This document shows positions 48,191 through 61,267 of a DNA stretch of 64,000 nt, one piece after another. Where the stretch lies: contig CM076153.1 in assembly GCA_038025085.1 (NCBI GenBank), positions 8,463,501-8,527,500 on the forward strand. Reading direction: 5' to 3'. Each line of letters begins with the position of its first letter. The stretch's first letter is position 1. The notes beneath the pieces were generated by a model, which worked only from the letters and a program-made list of their open reading frames with translations, had not been told where the DNA came from and did no database searches. The position numbers and the translations under genes are program-made. Origin of the DNA: Tetragonia tetragonoides (taxonomy: Eukaryota > Streptophyta > Magnoliopsida > Caryophyllales > Aizoaceae).

Positions 48191-51100
48191 TGTGAAGTAA
48201 CTAGGCCTTCTGCCATTCTATCAATGGAAAAACTGATACATGGAATCAGTGAAAGCTACCACAAATACCAGTTTTCACTTTTCAGGTCATGTTACGTTGT
48301 ATGTAGAGTGTGATCCATGACAACATTTTATTAAGATGTCTTATCAAGAAAGTTTGGACATCAAATTACTAACTCATCAGTACATTGTATCTGATGGTTC
48401 AGGAACGGGGAAAATATCAGCTGTCTTTCAAGTGATATTTAGGATGGAAATCTTGTCAAATCAAAATGTCATATAAAGAATTCACGATAGACAGAATACG
48501 AAAATGAGTGACAGGAAACTCAATACCCTGCAGTTCATGAGTTGTGACATTCTAAACTGACACATCCTTTAAAGGACAAAACCCTATAGGAAAGTGGACC
48601 AACAGATTTGACAAGGACAACATAGGGCTTTTCATAGCTGCTTTGACTCTTGGCCATGGAGAAGGTGGCATACTATGTACGCATGAGGATATCTATAGGT
48701 TTAAGGCAGTAGTCAAACAGAGTTTCATAGCATCACTTATTTCATGCCCTCTGCTAAAACCCGTTTACAGAATAAGAGCAGCTGAATGGAAAACTGTAAC
48801 AAGCTCTCTGAAGAGGTACACATATTACTAGCTATATATATTTCTGCAGATAATTGTCCATTACTCCCTTGCCTAACAAATAACATCTTCAATGATTTCA
48901 CAACCCATATGTAAGTTAGTTGGACTTGGTGCAGATGTCTGCAAAGTGTGCAAGACAACCTAACAGAGATGCCTTGCACTCTTCAGTGAACCCTAGGGCT
49001 ACAGTACTGGTGAGGTTAGCTCAAAAGTACAAGCAACCATTTGATTTACAAGCACAAATTCAACATACCACCTACGGAAGACAATTTCTTCGGTCAAAAG
49101 GTACCTTCTCAATGACACAATTAGACTTTAGGAGCGCTAACCATCTCATTCATCTGACACAATTTTCCTGGGAAACAACTTCACATGGTATTAAAAGCAC
49201 CATGATATTTTTTCTTGCCTTCATTAGAAGATCTTAAAAGCATACCTAGATGATGGTGAAAAATAAATGTGCAGTAAAAGCACAACGATATGAAAAATAA
49301 ATGCAAATTATGCATTCATGCCCAACCACCCAACTAGGCAATGGCATTGAGATAAATCCTACGAGGATGAGAAACAACCTTTCTGGCTTGGGAAAGCCCT
49401 AAAATTAGTTGCTTGACTTGCTGGCAGTATTCACTTATAAAAGCTTCCAAAAAAATTAGATTAAAAAAAAGAACTTTGTCAAAGAAGAAAGAAAGAATAC
49501 AAGAATAGATCCGTCTGCAATGAAGAAATCTAATAAAACCAAGACAAACCTAAGAGAAAACTCTAGAATTTTATTGGGTTACACAAATTATGAGTCCTTT
49601 TCTTAGCAAACTCTAGGCACTAAACTGATGTACACTTTTAGTGAGTTTTGGATATGTGTCAGCATACCCCTTCCCTCAAAACAAAAAACAAAAACAATTC
49701 CTAGAAAACCACATCAAACATGGCCCTCTAACTAAGGTACTTTGTCTTCACATCCATTATTCAAAGTGATACGACACAGAGCATCAACCCTTTACAAAAC
49801 ATACTTGCTGTTATATGTGGCTTTAATAGCTTAATAGGAACTAAAGTCCGGTGTTACGTGCATTGCACATTTTCTCATTCAAAGCTCTCACAAAGCAAGA
49901 TAAGTCCCTGGTACTTGTTTTCCCCCGTAAGAAAGTCTTTATGAAGGTCCTTGAAACTTAGTTAGTCACAAACTGAAAATTTATGAGGAATAGTAAATTT
50001 AGTAATCAAACATTGATTTCTCCAGACAAGTCCCAGTAAGAAGTTTCTAATAATAATCCTAAATTTGATTTCTCCAAAGAATTTGCGCTACCAAACAAAG
50101 ATGGGCGTAAAATTCTCAATGTCCTTATGAAAATCCCCCAAACCACAACAAAAGTTCACTCCTAAATCAAAATTTGAAGCCATTTCCCTTGAAACGAGAA
50201 AAAAACACAAGACGAACAAATGAAAACAATAGTGAGGAAACATCATAAGTAATTATCAATACAAATGGGATCAGGATGTTTTCTTCCCAAAGATATTCCT
50301 TAGATATGACAACGTTTTTGTCCTGAATCTTGAACAACCTCCTCAACAACCATGACCATTTATGAAGACTTTTTCCTCAAAAACGGAAACCTAATAAAAC
50401 CCATAATGGTCAAAATATTGGCATCTATAAGATTAAGCAGTACTCAACAGATTGTTCTCTTCCAACTACTATTACTAGAAAACCTACTATCACTAGGAAT
50501 TAAGTATGATTCTATAATACTCCAAGTTTTCAAGTAAGCATTTAATATTATCTAGTTTTCTACATTACTTTAGCACTTCAGCTCCTTTTCCCATGTTTTT
50601 TCTTCCACTTCTCTCTCTTAAAAGGCCTTGTGTTAGCCAGGATAAAGTTGCTTACATCTTAAGTTCTTAACCTTGGTAGAGTTCACTTTGTATGGAATTT
50701 ATGGATCCACATTGGGTCATTGGTGTAATTTTTGTTTCTTATATCCACAGTTTCTCAGTTTTCGCTTTCATATTCATATGATTTACTGAAACATTACGAT
50801 CTATAAGACCATAAATCTGTTCATTTCATTGATTTAAAAGCTTACTTCTTTCAACCTCAAAGCATTATAAAATTATATCTCAATAGCACATAGAACCCTA
50901 ATAATTTGGGGGGAAGTGAAAATCACAACAAACAAGCTATTTCTCCTCTTAATAAGAGACCCAGATCCTAAAATCAAAAACAAAGGTATAAAAAACAATA
51001 CTGCCATGCTACCCACCAGAAATGAATTAGAAGTACCCACAAAACTGGGAACATATACCCACCAGGGAAAATTAACAAAAATAAATAAATTGGGCAACAG

Positions 51101-51687
51101 AAATCTAACCTCATTGAGATATGCATTTGGATGCCCTTAGAAATTCGTGCTTAATTCAAGCAGTTGCTGTGATTAGCTTTTCTTAGTGGAATTCGATTGT
51201 GTTAAAACTAAGTCTTAAAAATCTTGAAAAAATTTCTTCCATCAGAAAAAACAATCAAAGAAAGACAGAGAGAGAGCTTCCCGCTTGTCTTTCTTTTCTC
51301 TCTCCTTGCCCCAACAGGCCGGAACCCCCATATCCATGAAAAAATGAAGTGCACCCAAATTGGTGTATTCTACTTGGTTCTGGCAAACGGGCTGGGTTTG
51401 AGTCGGGTTATTTCGGGTTTATTAACATGCTAGGCCAAATCGGGACGGATTAAAGGGTCGAATTTTTTGGGCCGTGTTGGGTTCGGTTTGGGACCATCTT
51501 TTTGGCCAAAATTCAGAAATTTGATTATTAATTAGTGAAAGATTACAAACAATTTACAATGTACAAATACTCTTGTTAGATTCACATCATATTTCACTTT
51601 TAAAAACTCATACTACTATTATTTTTATATTCATATATATTATTATTTACGATCAAACTGATATATTGAATATCGTTAGAAAACAAA
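48191..51687. other. Large AT-rich region, probable 5' part of the TDBD gene and spacer
   Basis: Nearly 3.5 kb without a protein-like frame. On the minus strand, 51310-51230 is purine/pyrimidine-rich (ggagagagaaaag...gctctctctctgtc) and could be an untranslated leader of the TDBD gene. The run at 51370-51500 (gggctgggtttgagtcggg, ttgggccgtgttggg, ttcggtttggga) has the low-complexity GGGT/CGGG composition of some plant hAT-like elements; ends are not defined. Confidence 0.4.
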
Positions 51688-52094
51688 TCTTCTCTATATA
51701 TATAAAGCTGGCATATTTCGTGAGTTTTGAACCATGCCACATTATTAAATGTATTATTAGAATAATTTTTAAAAAAATAAAATTGAGAGTTTGACTTGTG
51801 ATGAATAACTAGAGTTTTATACGTGTTATAACTTAATCTTATCGAAACTTCAAAAGCAAATGTAATCTTCTACACATCTTCAAAAAAAATAATATTTGTA
51901 CCATCGTATTCGCATCGGAAAATACTTCAAAATGAGATGCATTTACAATATATTTAATCTTAACATGTAAGATCATATTCAATTTTAATTAGCGTAAATA
52001 TATTTTAAAATATATAATATTGAAGAATAAAATAACAAAGAAAATAATAAAAATATATAACTTAACCCGTGCATCGCACGGGCATCATTACTAG
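51688..52094 (+). mobile_element. Complete short non-autonomous Helitron
   Basis: The candidate 5' end is TCTTCTCTATATATATAAAG, preceded by A. The 3' end has the stem-loop CCCGTGC-ATC-GCACGGG (52066-52082 region), then catcatta and CTAG, followed by T. An A/T insertion site, a TC start, a hairpin close to the end and a CTAG terminus are the hallmarks of Helitrons. At about 407 bp with no ORF it depends on helicase encoded elsewhere. Internal text (gaaaatacttcaaaatgagatgc) recurs in the array at 60.7-63.6 kb. Confidence 0.8.
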
Positions 52095-55000
52095 TGACAA
52101 CATAATTATGGGAACGAAGGGAGTACTAGATCTGTCAATTAATCATTTAAAATTTTATTTGTACATTAAAAAGAATTTATTTTGTTTGCCCATATACATG
52201 AAAAAGAAGTAAATATATGAGCGTGAAAAATCTATCTTCACCATCACCAAAAAATACAAATAGTAGGAGGTTATGCATTATTCAGAGTAATAAAACCACA
52301 TAAAGATGTTATTCAACATATATTAGATCGATTATTTATCATACTGTTGTATGTATTAATATTCAATTGTAATGATCTTTGTACTTTTTATGGACCAACA
52401 AAATTAAAAAAAAAATACATATATAATTAAAAATGATATATACTAATTTAAAAAGCATACCATTGTTATAGGACCACAAAATGCTCCAACAGAATTTGAG
52501 TGTCAGGGTTTTAGCCCTAAATTTGTCCTTTAATTTGCAACTAGCCTAAATGTTAATGCTCCTTCATAAAGACCCTGCATTTTCAAATAGAAATTTACAT
52601 TAGTAAATAAAGTGGATATAGTTTTAACAAAAGGGAAACATTCATACAACAAATTTTGCATGTTTTAGAAATGAAGCATTTACCACATACACTGCGGTTT
52701 GATAACTTGTTGAGACAAGAGTAGTAGTGAGTATATTCTATAGTTTTTAATTCCTCTGTATATGAAAGTACTGAGGAAATAGAAAAACTAATGAAAAAAT
52801 ATAGATGTTTAATCATATATTTATAGCTAAATAGTCACTTGATTAGTTGTATTTATCTTAGGGTGCATCTTCAGCAACAACTACATCTTGACCTTTTGTT
52901 ATCAATTTTAAGTGTGACCTTATTACCGATTGTAGTTAGTGCTTAGTAAAAGGTTAATTTTTGAGATTTATTTCACAACTATAAATAAAAAGGTCAATTT
53001 TTTGAGATTTTTTTCCTTTGAGAGAGTGCATGTAGTTCCATCCTTTTAAAGAAAACAAAAATTTACGTTACAAAAGGAGTTTTCAGGAAGATTTTGTTTA
53101 AGGTAATATTTATTTATTTATTTTGAGGAAAAATGAAGCAAAATAAGGCTTAAATCTTAGGAGATCTGGATAAAAGTGACTAACTAACCCATAAATGCTA
53201 AGGCTATGCTGTCACAATTTAGATTTATCAGTTACTATGTGAACAACCTTGATTCATTGCCATATAAACATGATGTTATCCCAAATATGATATGAATTCA
53301 CCCAGGAATAAATTTTCTACATGAATGTACATAAAACTATAATTGTATGGCAGCACCATCATATTACATTTGTGATCATAACCTAGTTTGTATGATTTTA
53401 ATTTGTGCCAAATAGGCACAAAGGTAATTTAAGTACAATTGTATACATGTATCACTAGGCCGTCAAGACATTATTGACACAAGCAGACCATCATTTCGTG
53501 AGTTTTTTTAATCTCACCATAACTTGAACCTGGCGAGAGATTCATCAATTAAATTTTCAATTGGTCTATTATCGGCAAGTTCACATATGAATGAGATCTA
53601 GACTGCACACAAGTTCGATGAGATTTTATACTGATACAAATTAAATTGGAATTAGGTTGAGTAATCCAGGCCGGCCACTAACTCTAAATAAGTCACTGTA
53701 TAAACTATTATTCTGATCCTATGTCTTGCAGCTTTTTGGCTAATATTTTTTTTATTATTGTGGAAAATAGGTCAATAATTTTATTACGTTGTTAGAAAAT
53801 TACACATCTCCGAATCCATCTTTTTAAGGAATTTCTCTAGCTCTTTGGCTAGTCATTATTCTTGCTCTAACAGTAAAGTTCATTAGCTATGGGGAAAATT
53901 TATTAATGATAATTAGTCATGTTTCTGTTTTGTTGGATTTGATCTCCCTTCTATAAAAAAAAAATAAGAGGCTTTCATCTAGATGACTTAATTAACTTTC
54001 ATGAGTATTATCTGTATATGTATTGTCTTGCCTCCCAAAGAAACAATAAATTAGGATATGTATTGTCTTGTTTTAGAAAGGAGTCTCCAACATACTTCTT
54101 GATGTGCAAGTGGTAATGTTGACTATTTCAGTTCTAAGTTTTTTTGGCTTGAAGCACATGTATGTTGACACTAGATCATTTACGTTAGGATTAAATCATA
54201 ATTCGCATCGGATTAATTTATGAAGGGGTAAAGTGTTTTCAGCAGACGGTGTTTTTATTTTCAAGATAAATTAAATGCTCTAAGTAAAATAATTAATAAG
54301 TCACCATGTGATTGCTTGGGCAGGAAGATCAAGTCCACTACCATTTCCACTGGAGTCAAAAGCTTCATTACTTTTTGCTTCGAAATATAATGAACTAAAT
54401 CAAATGGCTCATAACAGTGATTAGAGACTCTGTTATCATAGATCTCATATGGGTAAGACTGCGTATAATCGACTCCTTAACCCTTAAGTTGTGTGATTGG
54501 TTAGGAAGTGGGGAAGCTTACCAATAAGGTTTTATTACTTTGAGATCAAGAGCGGCGCCGTCCAAATCCATAAATCCATATATAGCAGGAATATAAAGGA
54601 CAAGTTTAATACTTTTAAACAACACTACTACATGCATTTGTTCAAGTTCGATCAACAACTATGTACTCAAGAAGTAGTTGTCTTTTGACAACCAAAAATG
54701 AGTTGCTTCCAGTCGTGCTAGCTAGCTAGTTAGCTTTTTCTGTTGAAAGTCAACGATTATAGAAACTTAATTAGGAGAAATTCGCTAATTAATTAAAGTG
54801 GGATGGTTTTTATCAGGCTAGCTCCTATGTTATAATTAGTTGATTTCGACATAATATGATATGATTATGAGTGAGAGATGATTACTGTTGTGGTGTTTAT
54901 TTTAATATTATCATCAACTTGATAAAAGATATATAACCTTAGTACGTATTACTGTTGATTGTTATTGAAGCAATCAACCTAATTAGTCAATCATAATTGA

Positions 55001-55599
55001 CATCTTCAAAACATTCTGCCCTTAGTTTTTATAATGCGCCAATGAGGAAGATGGTTATTGTAAAAAAAAAAAAATGGTGATCATCATAATAATAAAGAAT
55101 AATCCATCATTAGTAGATTAGATCAATAGTATAATATTAGAACATGAATGAGATGAAGTTAATGACACAACTAGGACGACCTAATTAAAATTTTAAAAAT
55201 AAATAAATTTGGAACTTGAGTTTTAGATCAGAGGTAAATTAGGGTTTTCAGTTCTTTATCTTAATTTATTTTTTACTTATATATGAATTCAGATGGAACG
55301 AACTTCAACATTATTGCTATTTATTAGGATACGGTCGAACTACTGACATACAACCCAACTTATATACCGGGAGGAGAAAAGGAGGCAAATTGATGTGGAT
55401 TGAGTAATAATCCAACATCTCAAAATTCCACGAAAAATGCAAATCAAGCTTCTACAAATGTATGTGATTGTCACTACTCAATCATAATACATGTTGAGCT
55501 CAATGGCCAAACATAGTTTTCGTAATTAGTATACATTTGCATAAAATTAAACCTTGATTATTGCACAATATAATCAATTAATCGATTGGCCTCAAAACT
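52095..55599. other. Long AT-rich intergenic region, no gene seen
   Basis: About 3.5 kb with no supported coding exon. At 52108-52124 the text gggaacgaagggagta looks like one Stowaway terminus without its partner. Otherwise there is no distinct repeat or regulatory structure that I can support. Confidence 0.4.
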
Positions 55600-55904
55600 C
55601 ATTTGTTCGTTTTAGCAATCACCCATGCAATCACCCATGTAACATTAAATAGCCATAAATGCATGAGTGATTAAAAAGAAATTAAAAATAGTTTTATTTT
55701 ATTTTAATAAGAAATAAGTACCATATATAAATTTCTTTGTTAAATATCTTTTTTTTTGATAAAAATATTATTATTTTTCTTTGCTACCCCTATAATTCAA
55801 CTTTACATATTGATATGATTAAAAAAATTTATTATATTTCTTCTAACAACGGAGTATGCATGATAAACAAGAAGGGGTGCATAGCACGGGCACGAAATCT
55901 AGTG
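55600..55904 (+). mobile_element. Helitron 3' end fragment
   Basis: Contains ataaatgcatgagtgattaa, ttttattttattttaataag and ataattcaactttacatatt, and ends in GGGGTGCATAGCACGGG, gcacgaaat and CTAG followed by T. The same ordered text occurs at 63.6-63.9 kb, so both are copies of one Helitron family. The hairpin stem is partly mismatched here. The 5' end could not be placed. Confidence 0.65.
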
Positions 55905-56503
55905 TATATATAATTTTAGTACAACTAACTTCGAAATAAGTCTAAACCAAATTTAAATGAGTTCTTTTAAACTGTTGCACTCTAATGAATAATACATGCA
56001 ATCCGGTATAGAATAATTATTCCACAATATATACCAAGTTTAGACATCCTTCTCGCACTTTAATCATAACATATAGCCTTTCATTATAATCTGATTTTCA
56101 CTACTATTTATCTGCGTATATACATAATCATAATAATAATAATAATACAAACACAATATTCACTATTGTTTGAATTATATCAATATGAATATTCATTCTA
56201 AAACTCAAATAGTAGCATTGACTATTACTCATTATTTCCAAACAAAGAAAATAACAAAAGAGAATTATTTTAAATACAAAAATAAATAAATCATGTTCAA
56301 TGTTTTGTTTAATTTACACCAACAAATTAATGAACGAATCCAACCGTCAGGATCAAACAAAAATTAAACCTACGTATTTCCTACTTCAAATAAAAATTAA
56401 AGAACGAAATCCCTAAAATAAACTAAATAATGTACTCCCTATAGTTTAATTTGTTTATACCCCAACAAAAATAGTATTCAATTAAAGAAAAGAAAAAAAG
56501 AAA
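55905..56503. other. Spacer and 3' untranslated region of the ZAT-type gene
   Basis: AT-rich sequence with an ATA/ATAATA simple repeat near 56125-56150. No gene is seen. Confidence 0.45.
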
Positions 56504-57091
56504 TTAACAAAAAATAGGAGCAACAACCCCACCAATATCCAACAACCCATTTTCCAAAGGGGTCAAGTTCAAATCCAAGCATTTAACTCTTTTACTATCA
56601 TGATGATGATGATGGTCACCACCATTAATCTTTCTGCTCTTGCTCACACCCAATAATTTCTCATCATCATGATGATCATCTGATATTGAAAGAGATAAAG
56701 ATAAACCAGCAGGGAGAGATGATCCAGTGAGTGCGGCTCTATGGCGTCTCATGTGTCCCCCTAACGCTTGTCCAATAGCAAACTCCAACCCACATATTGA
56801 GCACTCGTGTGTCTTGGGCTTGCTGATGACGTCATGGATGAGGTTATTATCATGATGATCTCCATCGGGCCTATGCTTCTTGTGGCTGGCCCGGTGGCCT
56901 CCTAGTGCTTGGAAGGATGGAAATTGCCGGTTACACGTCTTGCATTCGAAAACGCGGCCTACTGAGGGCCGGGCCTCGTGGGATGTCGAGACGAGACCGA
57001 GGCCCGGCCCGCTTGATAAGAGGATTAAGTAGTTTGCCATGGCTATTGTGCTCTCAATATCTGTCTGTTCTCTGCTTCTCTTAATGGCCAT
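56504..57091 (-). CDS. C2H2 zinc-finger transcriptional repressor (ZAT11/ZAT12-like)
   Basis: An intronless gene of 195 residues, as usual for the C1-2i class. Two plant-type fingers carry the QALGGH motif: residues 50-70 (C50, C53, H66, H70) and 97-117 (C97, C100, H113, H117). A KRSRE basic motif is at the N-terminus and the Leu-rich box [13 protein letters not shown] is near residue 16. The EAR repression motif LDLNL is at 172-176. His/Asp-rich runs ([21 protein letters not shown]) are unusual and lie between the functional parts. ZAT proteins of this type are nuclear repressors induced by abiotic and oxidative stress; that role is inferred. The ATG at 57091 is followed by MAIKRSR, a typical start. 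No lesion seen. Confidence 0.95.
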   Translation of the reverse strand: MAIKRSREQTDIESTIAMANYLILLSSGPGLGLVSTSHEARPSVGRVFECKTCNRQFPSFQALGGHRASHKKHRPDGDHHDNNLIHDVISKPKTHECSICGLEFAIGQALGGHMRRHRAALTGSSLPAGLSLSLSISDDHHDDEKLLGVSKSRKINGGDHHHHHDSKRVKCLDLNLTPLENGLLDIGGVVAPIFC

Positions 57092-57604
57092 TTCTTTGAT
57101 AATGTCTATAGAGTTTTCTCCTATTTGTTGTTTTAAAATGTGGCGTGTGGTGTTGTGTTTGTGTTTATGTAAAGGTATGTATGAATAAAGTGGGGAAGGT
57201 GTGAAGAGGGTATTTATAAGAATTGGTTGTTAAAGTTTGGCAATCAAGCTAAGCTTAATTTGTTTGACTTTTGATTGCTTCTTTGCTTTGAAGGGCTTTT
57301 GACTTGTTTAATTTGAAGAAGGAACAATTTTCCTCGTTTTCTTATTATAACAAGTAGTACGGAGTAGTTCGATAATATGATACACATGTTTGAATTTCAT
57401 ATATAGTTTTGACTACTACACCTTGTACATGTGATGCTATTAATTAATTTATAGGTTGCCCTATTTCTTTGTCCACTTATAACTTACAAATAATGAGAAT
57501 CGGAGTTTATGGGGTTCAGTTTTCATCCCTAATAGTTTAGGATCTCTTTTACTTTTCAAGCTGCTGAGGACTCTTACCATCCTGCCAAAAAAAAAGCTTA
57601 ATAC
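57092..57604 (-). promoter_or_regulatory. Upstream region of the ZAT-type gene
   Basis: Minus-strand promoter. TATAAATACC (rc of ggtatttata at 57209-57218) is a likely TATA box about 120 bp above the ATG. The sequence further upstream includes TTGAC-containing runs (around 57265 and 57300 on either strand), possible W-boxes. Function is inferred. Confidence 0.5.
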
Positions 57605-57730
57605 TTACACAAAAACTTTTCTAAGACGGTCTCTTCGTAATTTTTGGTGAGACGGGGTCACTTTTCAATGAGATAATGGTCACTTCTTACCATAAGTGAC
57701 CCTTGCATTTCTAAATAACTAAAGAAATAT
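57605..57730. repeat. Copy of the GACGGTCT-core dispersed repeat
   Basis: The text cttttctaagacggtctctt, gagacggggtcacttttcaa, gtcacttcttaccataagtg and acccttgcatttctaaata matches the 31.43-31.53 kb copy in the same order. It is a short non-autonomous element or part of one. Confidence 0.55.
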
Positions 57731-57769
57731 TATAGTTAAATGGGGTTTTGTAAAGATATTAATTAAGGA

Positions 57770-58075
57770 TGCGTTCTTTTCCACTGATTCTCACTGATTG
57801 AGTAAGGTTTTGCCACTGATTCTCAATTATTGAGTAAAGTCTTGCCACTGATTTTCACTTATTGGATAAGGTTCTGTCACTATAACTCCCATTTTTCACT
57901 GATTTATTAAGGTCATGTCATTGATTCCAACTGTTTTGGTAAGATCTGCATGCAAGTGATTATGTGGGTAAGAATGTCTTCTTTCCTTAGGTAAGGTTCT
58001 GCCGCTGATTTTTACTGGTAGCTAAGGTTTTGTCGTTGCTCATTAATGATTCAGTAATGACCATTTATTGCTGTC
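57770..58075 (+). repeat. Degenerate minisatellite, about 35-40 bp period
   Basis: Imperfect repetitions of ccactgattctcactgattg followed by agtaaggttttg occur about seven times (for example at 57780, 57813, 57845, 57885, 57920, 58003 and 58030), drifting rightwards. No coding frame is kept. Confidence 0.65.
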
Positions 58076-58404
58076 CACAGATTGGGTAATAAGGTTAAAT
58101 AAGTAAAAAACAACACACTTAAATATTAGCAAAGAACACGAAAAATAAAGAAAATATAGGTTTAGCTTGAAACATTCAAAGAGGGTGACTAGGAGTCCGT
58201 GTATGTGCAACCGTGTGTACAAATAGTAGTAAAAGGAGTTTCATCGAGAAGAAGGGAAAAATCTAATGTCAGGCTGACCGCGTAGCTGAGGTGAGCAAAG
58301 TGGGTTAAGTTGTACGAGGACCGCCGACAGCGAACTAGTCGTGACTTACGGGGTTCACTAATACGACTACGTATACTTCTCATCTTTCCTTTTATTTTTT
58401 TTTA

Positions 58405-58613
58405 TTGCCACTACTTTACTTTTTTTTTTGGTCGGAGGCCATCTGATTGAATCCGGACCGAGCCGGGTGGGACCACAAGGGCGGTAAAGCTCTCCCAATA
58501 AGTATTTAACACTGCTGCATTTACAGGGTCTCGAACCCGAAATCTCTGCTTAAGCTAGAAAAGTCCTTTACCTACTCATCTAAGTGCTTGTTGGTTGCCA
58601 CTACTTTACTTTT
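58405..58613 (-). mobile_element. tRNA-derived SINE with perfect 19-bp target-site duplication
   Basis: The body is 58424-58594 on the minus strand. It starts near ccaacaagcacttagatgag (A-box-like tagatgagtagg), has a B box GGTTCGAGACC that matches the consensus exactly, continues through a 100-bp body and ends in an A-run (T-run at 58421-58429 on the plus strand). The flanks TTGCCACTACTTTACTTTT at 58405-58423 and 58595-58613 are identical, so insertion was fairly recent. Confidence 0.88.
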
Positions 58614-59537
58614 AGTAGTAATAATCATCAACATCTTTAAAATTCCTCGGAACCTTCAATCAAATCTAGAATGTATGTTTATTTTAGCTTTCTTGTGTTA
58701 TTAGTGATGACTCAGTGAGTACGTATATACGCTTTCTAGAAGTGCACTTTGACTCATATAGCAAGCCAAATATTTCTCTTGAAAGAGTTGGAACACATGA
58801 TTTGAGAAAGACCCCAAAACATGGGGTGCGAGTGTGACTAGCTAGGTGAGATTTGATCGGAAAAAATGTGTATGTAGGACAAATTTGGGATGGAAATTAG
58901 AGCAAAAGTGAATTTTTGTGGATGACGCAATAATTTATAGAAAAGATGAGGTGCTCTCATGTCTAAGCTAAGTCATGACGTATGATGCCTGTGACAAAAA
59001 AAACTGATGCCATCGTACATGAAATGTGAGACTTATCAAAACAAAATAGGGGTAAGAGATCGATATATAGAAAGCTTTACGATTTAACAATCCACATCTA
59101 CTATAACTACAAGTATTTATCATGATACCTCATTATATTGATCACCTACTTATTCCGATCCATAATTATCCAATATAAAATGTTAAAAATATATTCCACA
59201 CTTTTAATTACTGAAAAACATCCTAATTATATTTATACTACACCAATTAATCTGAAAAACATTATAAAAAAAAAAGTAACCTGAAAAACATTGTAATTTT
59301 GAATCTCTTTTACAATATGTGTCATGATTTACTTCTTGTACATACATATGACACGCGATCGGTGATATTATTCACAATTTAGGGGGCAAAGTTATTGTGA
59401 AAAATATACATTGTACTATAAGAAGTAATGGGAAAAATTATATATACTACTATTAAAAGTAGTACTTCATGGTTACTTCATGGTCTAGTGTAACTTATTC
59501 AATTGAAATTCTTGCGCTAGCTTTGCGTGGAAGAGTG
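58614..59537. other. Spacer between SINE and hAT MITE, no gene seen
   Basis: AT-rich DNA with no coding frame or defined element. The right third is rich in short direct repeats such as ctgaaaaacat. Confidence 0.4.
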
Positions 59538-59545
59538 GTGAAAAT

Positions 59546-60197
59546 TAGGGGTGAGCACAATTGGGTACCCACCGGGTATTGTACTATTCGAAATTGGAAT
59601 TGGATCTACCGGTTCCTAATTTGTAGGAATTGGAATTGGTTGCACCGGATCCTAAATCTTAGGAATTGGAATTGAAATTGGATCCATCGGTTCCTGGGTA
59701 CCCAAGTCCGCATTAAATCCAATTTTTCTTATTTTTAATATCAAATAAATGTATATTTTAATAATAAAAACACCAATAAAAAATTACACTAATAAATATT
59801 AGTTTTCATAAATGCCGCAAACATAAAATCAAATAATACAATCAAAATACTTAACATTGTTAATCAAAATTTAAATAACGTATACAATAATTTAATTATT
59901 AATATTACAAATACAATCATTAAAAACATTAAAATTACAAATGGAAAATTTTAAACTACTAACTTTACTAGAAAATCACCATTCTTCATTTCTAACAATA
60001 AAAAAAAAGTCATTTAATTTTTTTGCACTGGGTACCCAACCGGTTCCGGTTCCCAAAAGTTAGGAATTGGAATTGGTTGGTACCGATTCCTATTTTTGGG
60101 AATTGGAATTGGTTAGATCGGTTCCGGTTCCGAAACCACCGGTTCCTAACCAATTCCAGTTCCGATACTGGGCACCCGGAATTTCTGCTTACCCCTA
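59546..60197. mobile_element. Non-autonomous hAT-type element (MITE), 652 bp
   Basis: The ends are TAGGGGTGAGCA (left) and TGCTTACCCCTA (right), imperfect inverted repeats with one mismatch in 12. The 8-bp flanks GTGAAAAT at 59538-59545 and 60198-60205 are identical, as expected for hAT insertions. Both subterminal regions are built from repeated ggaattggaattgg, accggttcc and gggtaccc motifs in opposite orientations, so the two arms can pair over more than 100 bp. The centre is AT-rich. No transposase frame. Confidence 0.88.
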
Positions 60198-60205
60198 GTG
60201 AAAAT

Positions 60206-60700
60206 AAGCAAATACAATCACCGTTTTTGCATGTATATTGCATGGCATGCTTATCTATCTAGCTATCTATTCTAACCAAAAGTACAAAACGATCAATTTG
60301 GGATATTCTTAAATGAATTATAAGCTGTGTGTACTGCTTTATTTGTCAAAGCTTTGCTAGATAGAGAGTTTTGCATTATTTTCTTCTTACGTACATGCTC
60401 TTTCAAGGCTTCAACCAAAAAAGTAAAAGCTACACTTGTCTGTACAGCTTGATTATATTGGTAGGCACCAACCAGCAATAATCAAGGTTGTCTAACAATT
60501 ATTTGGCCATCAGATTCAACTCGTACTAGCTAGATCTTAGTTGTCAGTATACTCCTCACGTTATGCATAGCATCTCTACTTTAAAAGTCATATAAATAGT
60601 AATTTAGAATGTACGAATACTAGGATAGTGCAATTAAACAAAACAGCAAAATAGCCATACATACAAAAGAAAGAGAGAGAGAGAATTGACTACTATTCAT
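60206..60700. other. Spacer before the Helitron/TA array, no gene seen
   Basis: AT-rich DNA with a short (GA)n run at about 60671-60683. I see no coding content. Confidence 0.4.
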
Positions 60701-60706
60701 GCCTTT

Positions 60707-60811
<105 letters not shown>

Positions 60812-61146
60812 GGAGTGTTACACGTATGAGGCCGACACGTGGGACGCCAACTAAGCGGATCAAGTTAGTGTGATGTTGACACGTAGGCGCCATATAAGCA
60901 ATTCATCCACATGTCACCTCATTAATTGCATCAACATTAATTGAATTTATTATTGTAATTTAATAAGATATTTACAATTATTAGCATTTTGGTTCAAACT
61001 AGAAAAAGCAATAACTTGGATTACGCAACTCTAAAAAATAAAATTCTTACATCATTGGGTTGGATTTGAAAAGTACTCCAAAATAAGATGCATATGTGCT
61101 ATATTTGAGCCGGTAAAATTTGGTAGTAGATAATTGAATAAGCTAA

Positions 61147-61267
<121 letters not shown>

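Noticed and set aside
48643..49237. Plus- and minus-strand frames of 60-105 residues
   Set aside because: No family resemblance, no splice support, and compositions typical of random AT-rich DNA.
58515..58540. tRNA-like B box (GGTTCGAGACC, minus strand)
   Set aside because: No cloverleaf can be completed; the sequence is the promoter of a SINE with target-site duplications, not a tRNA gene.
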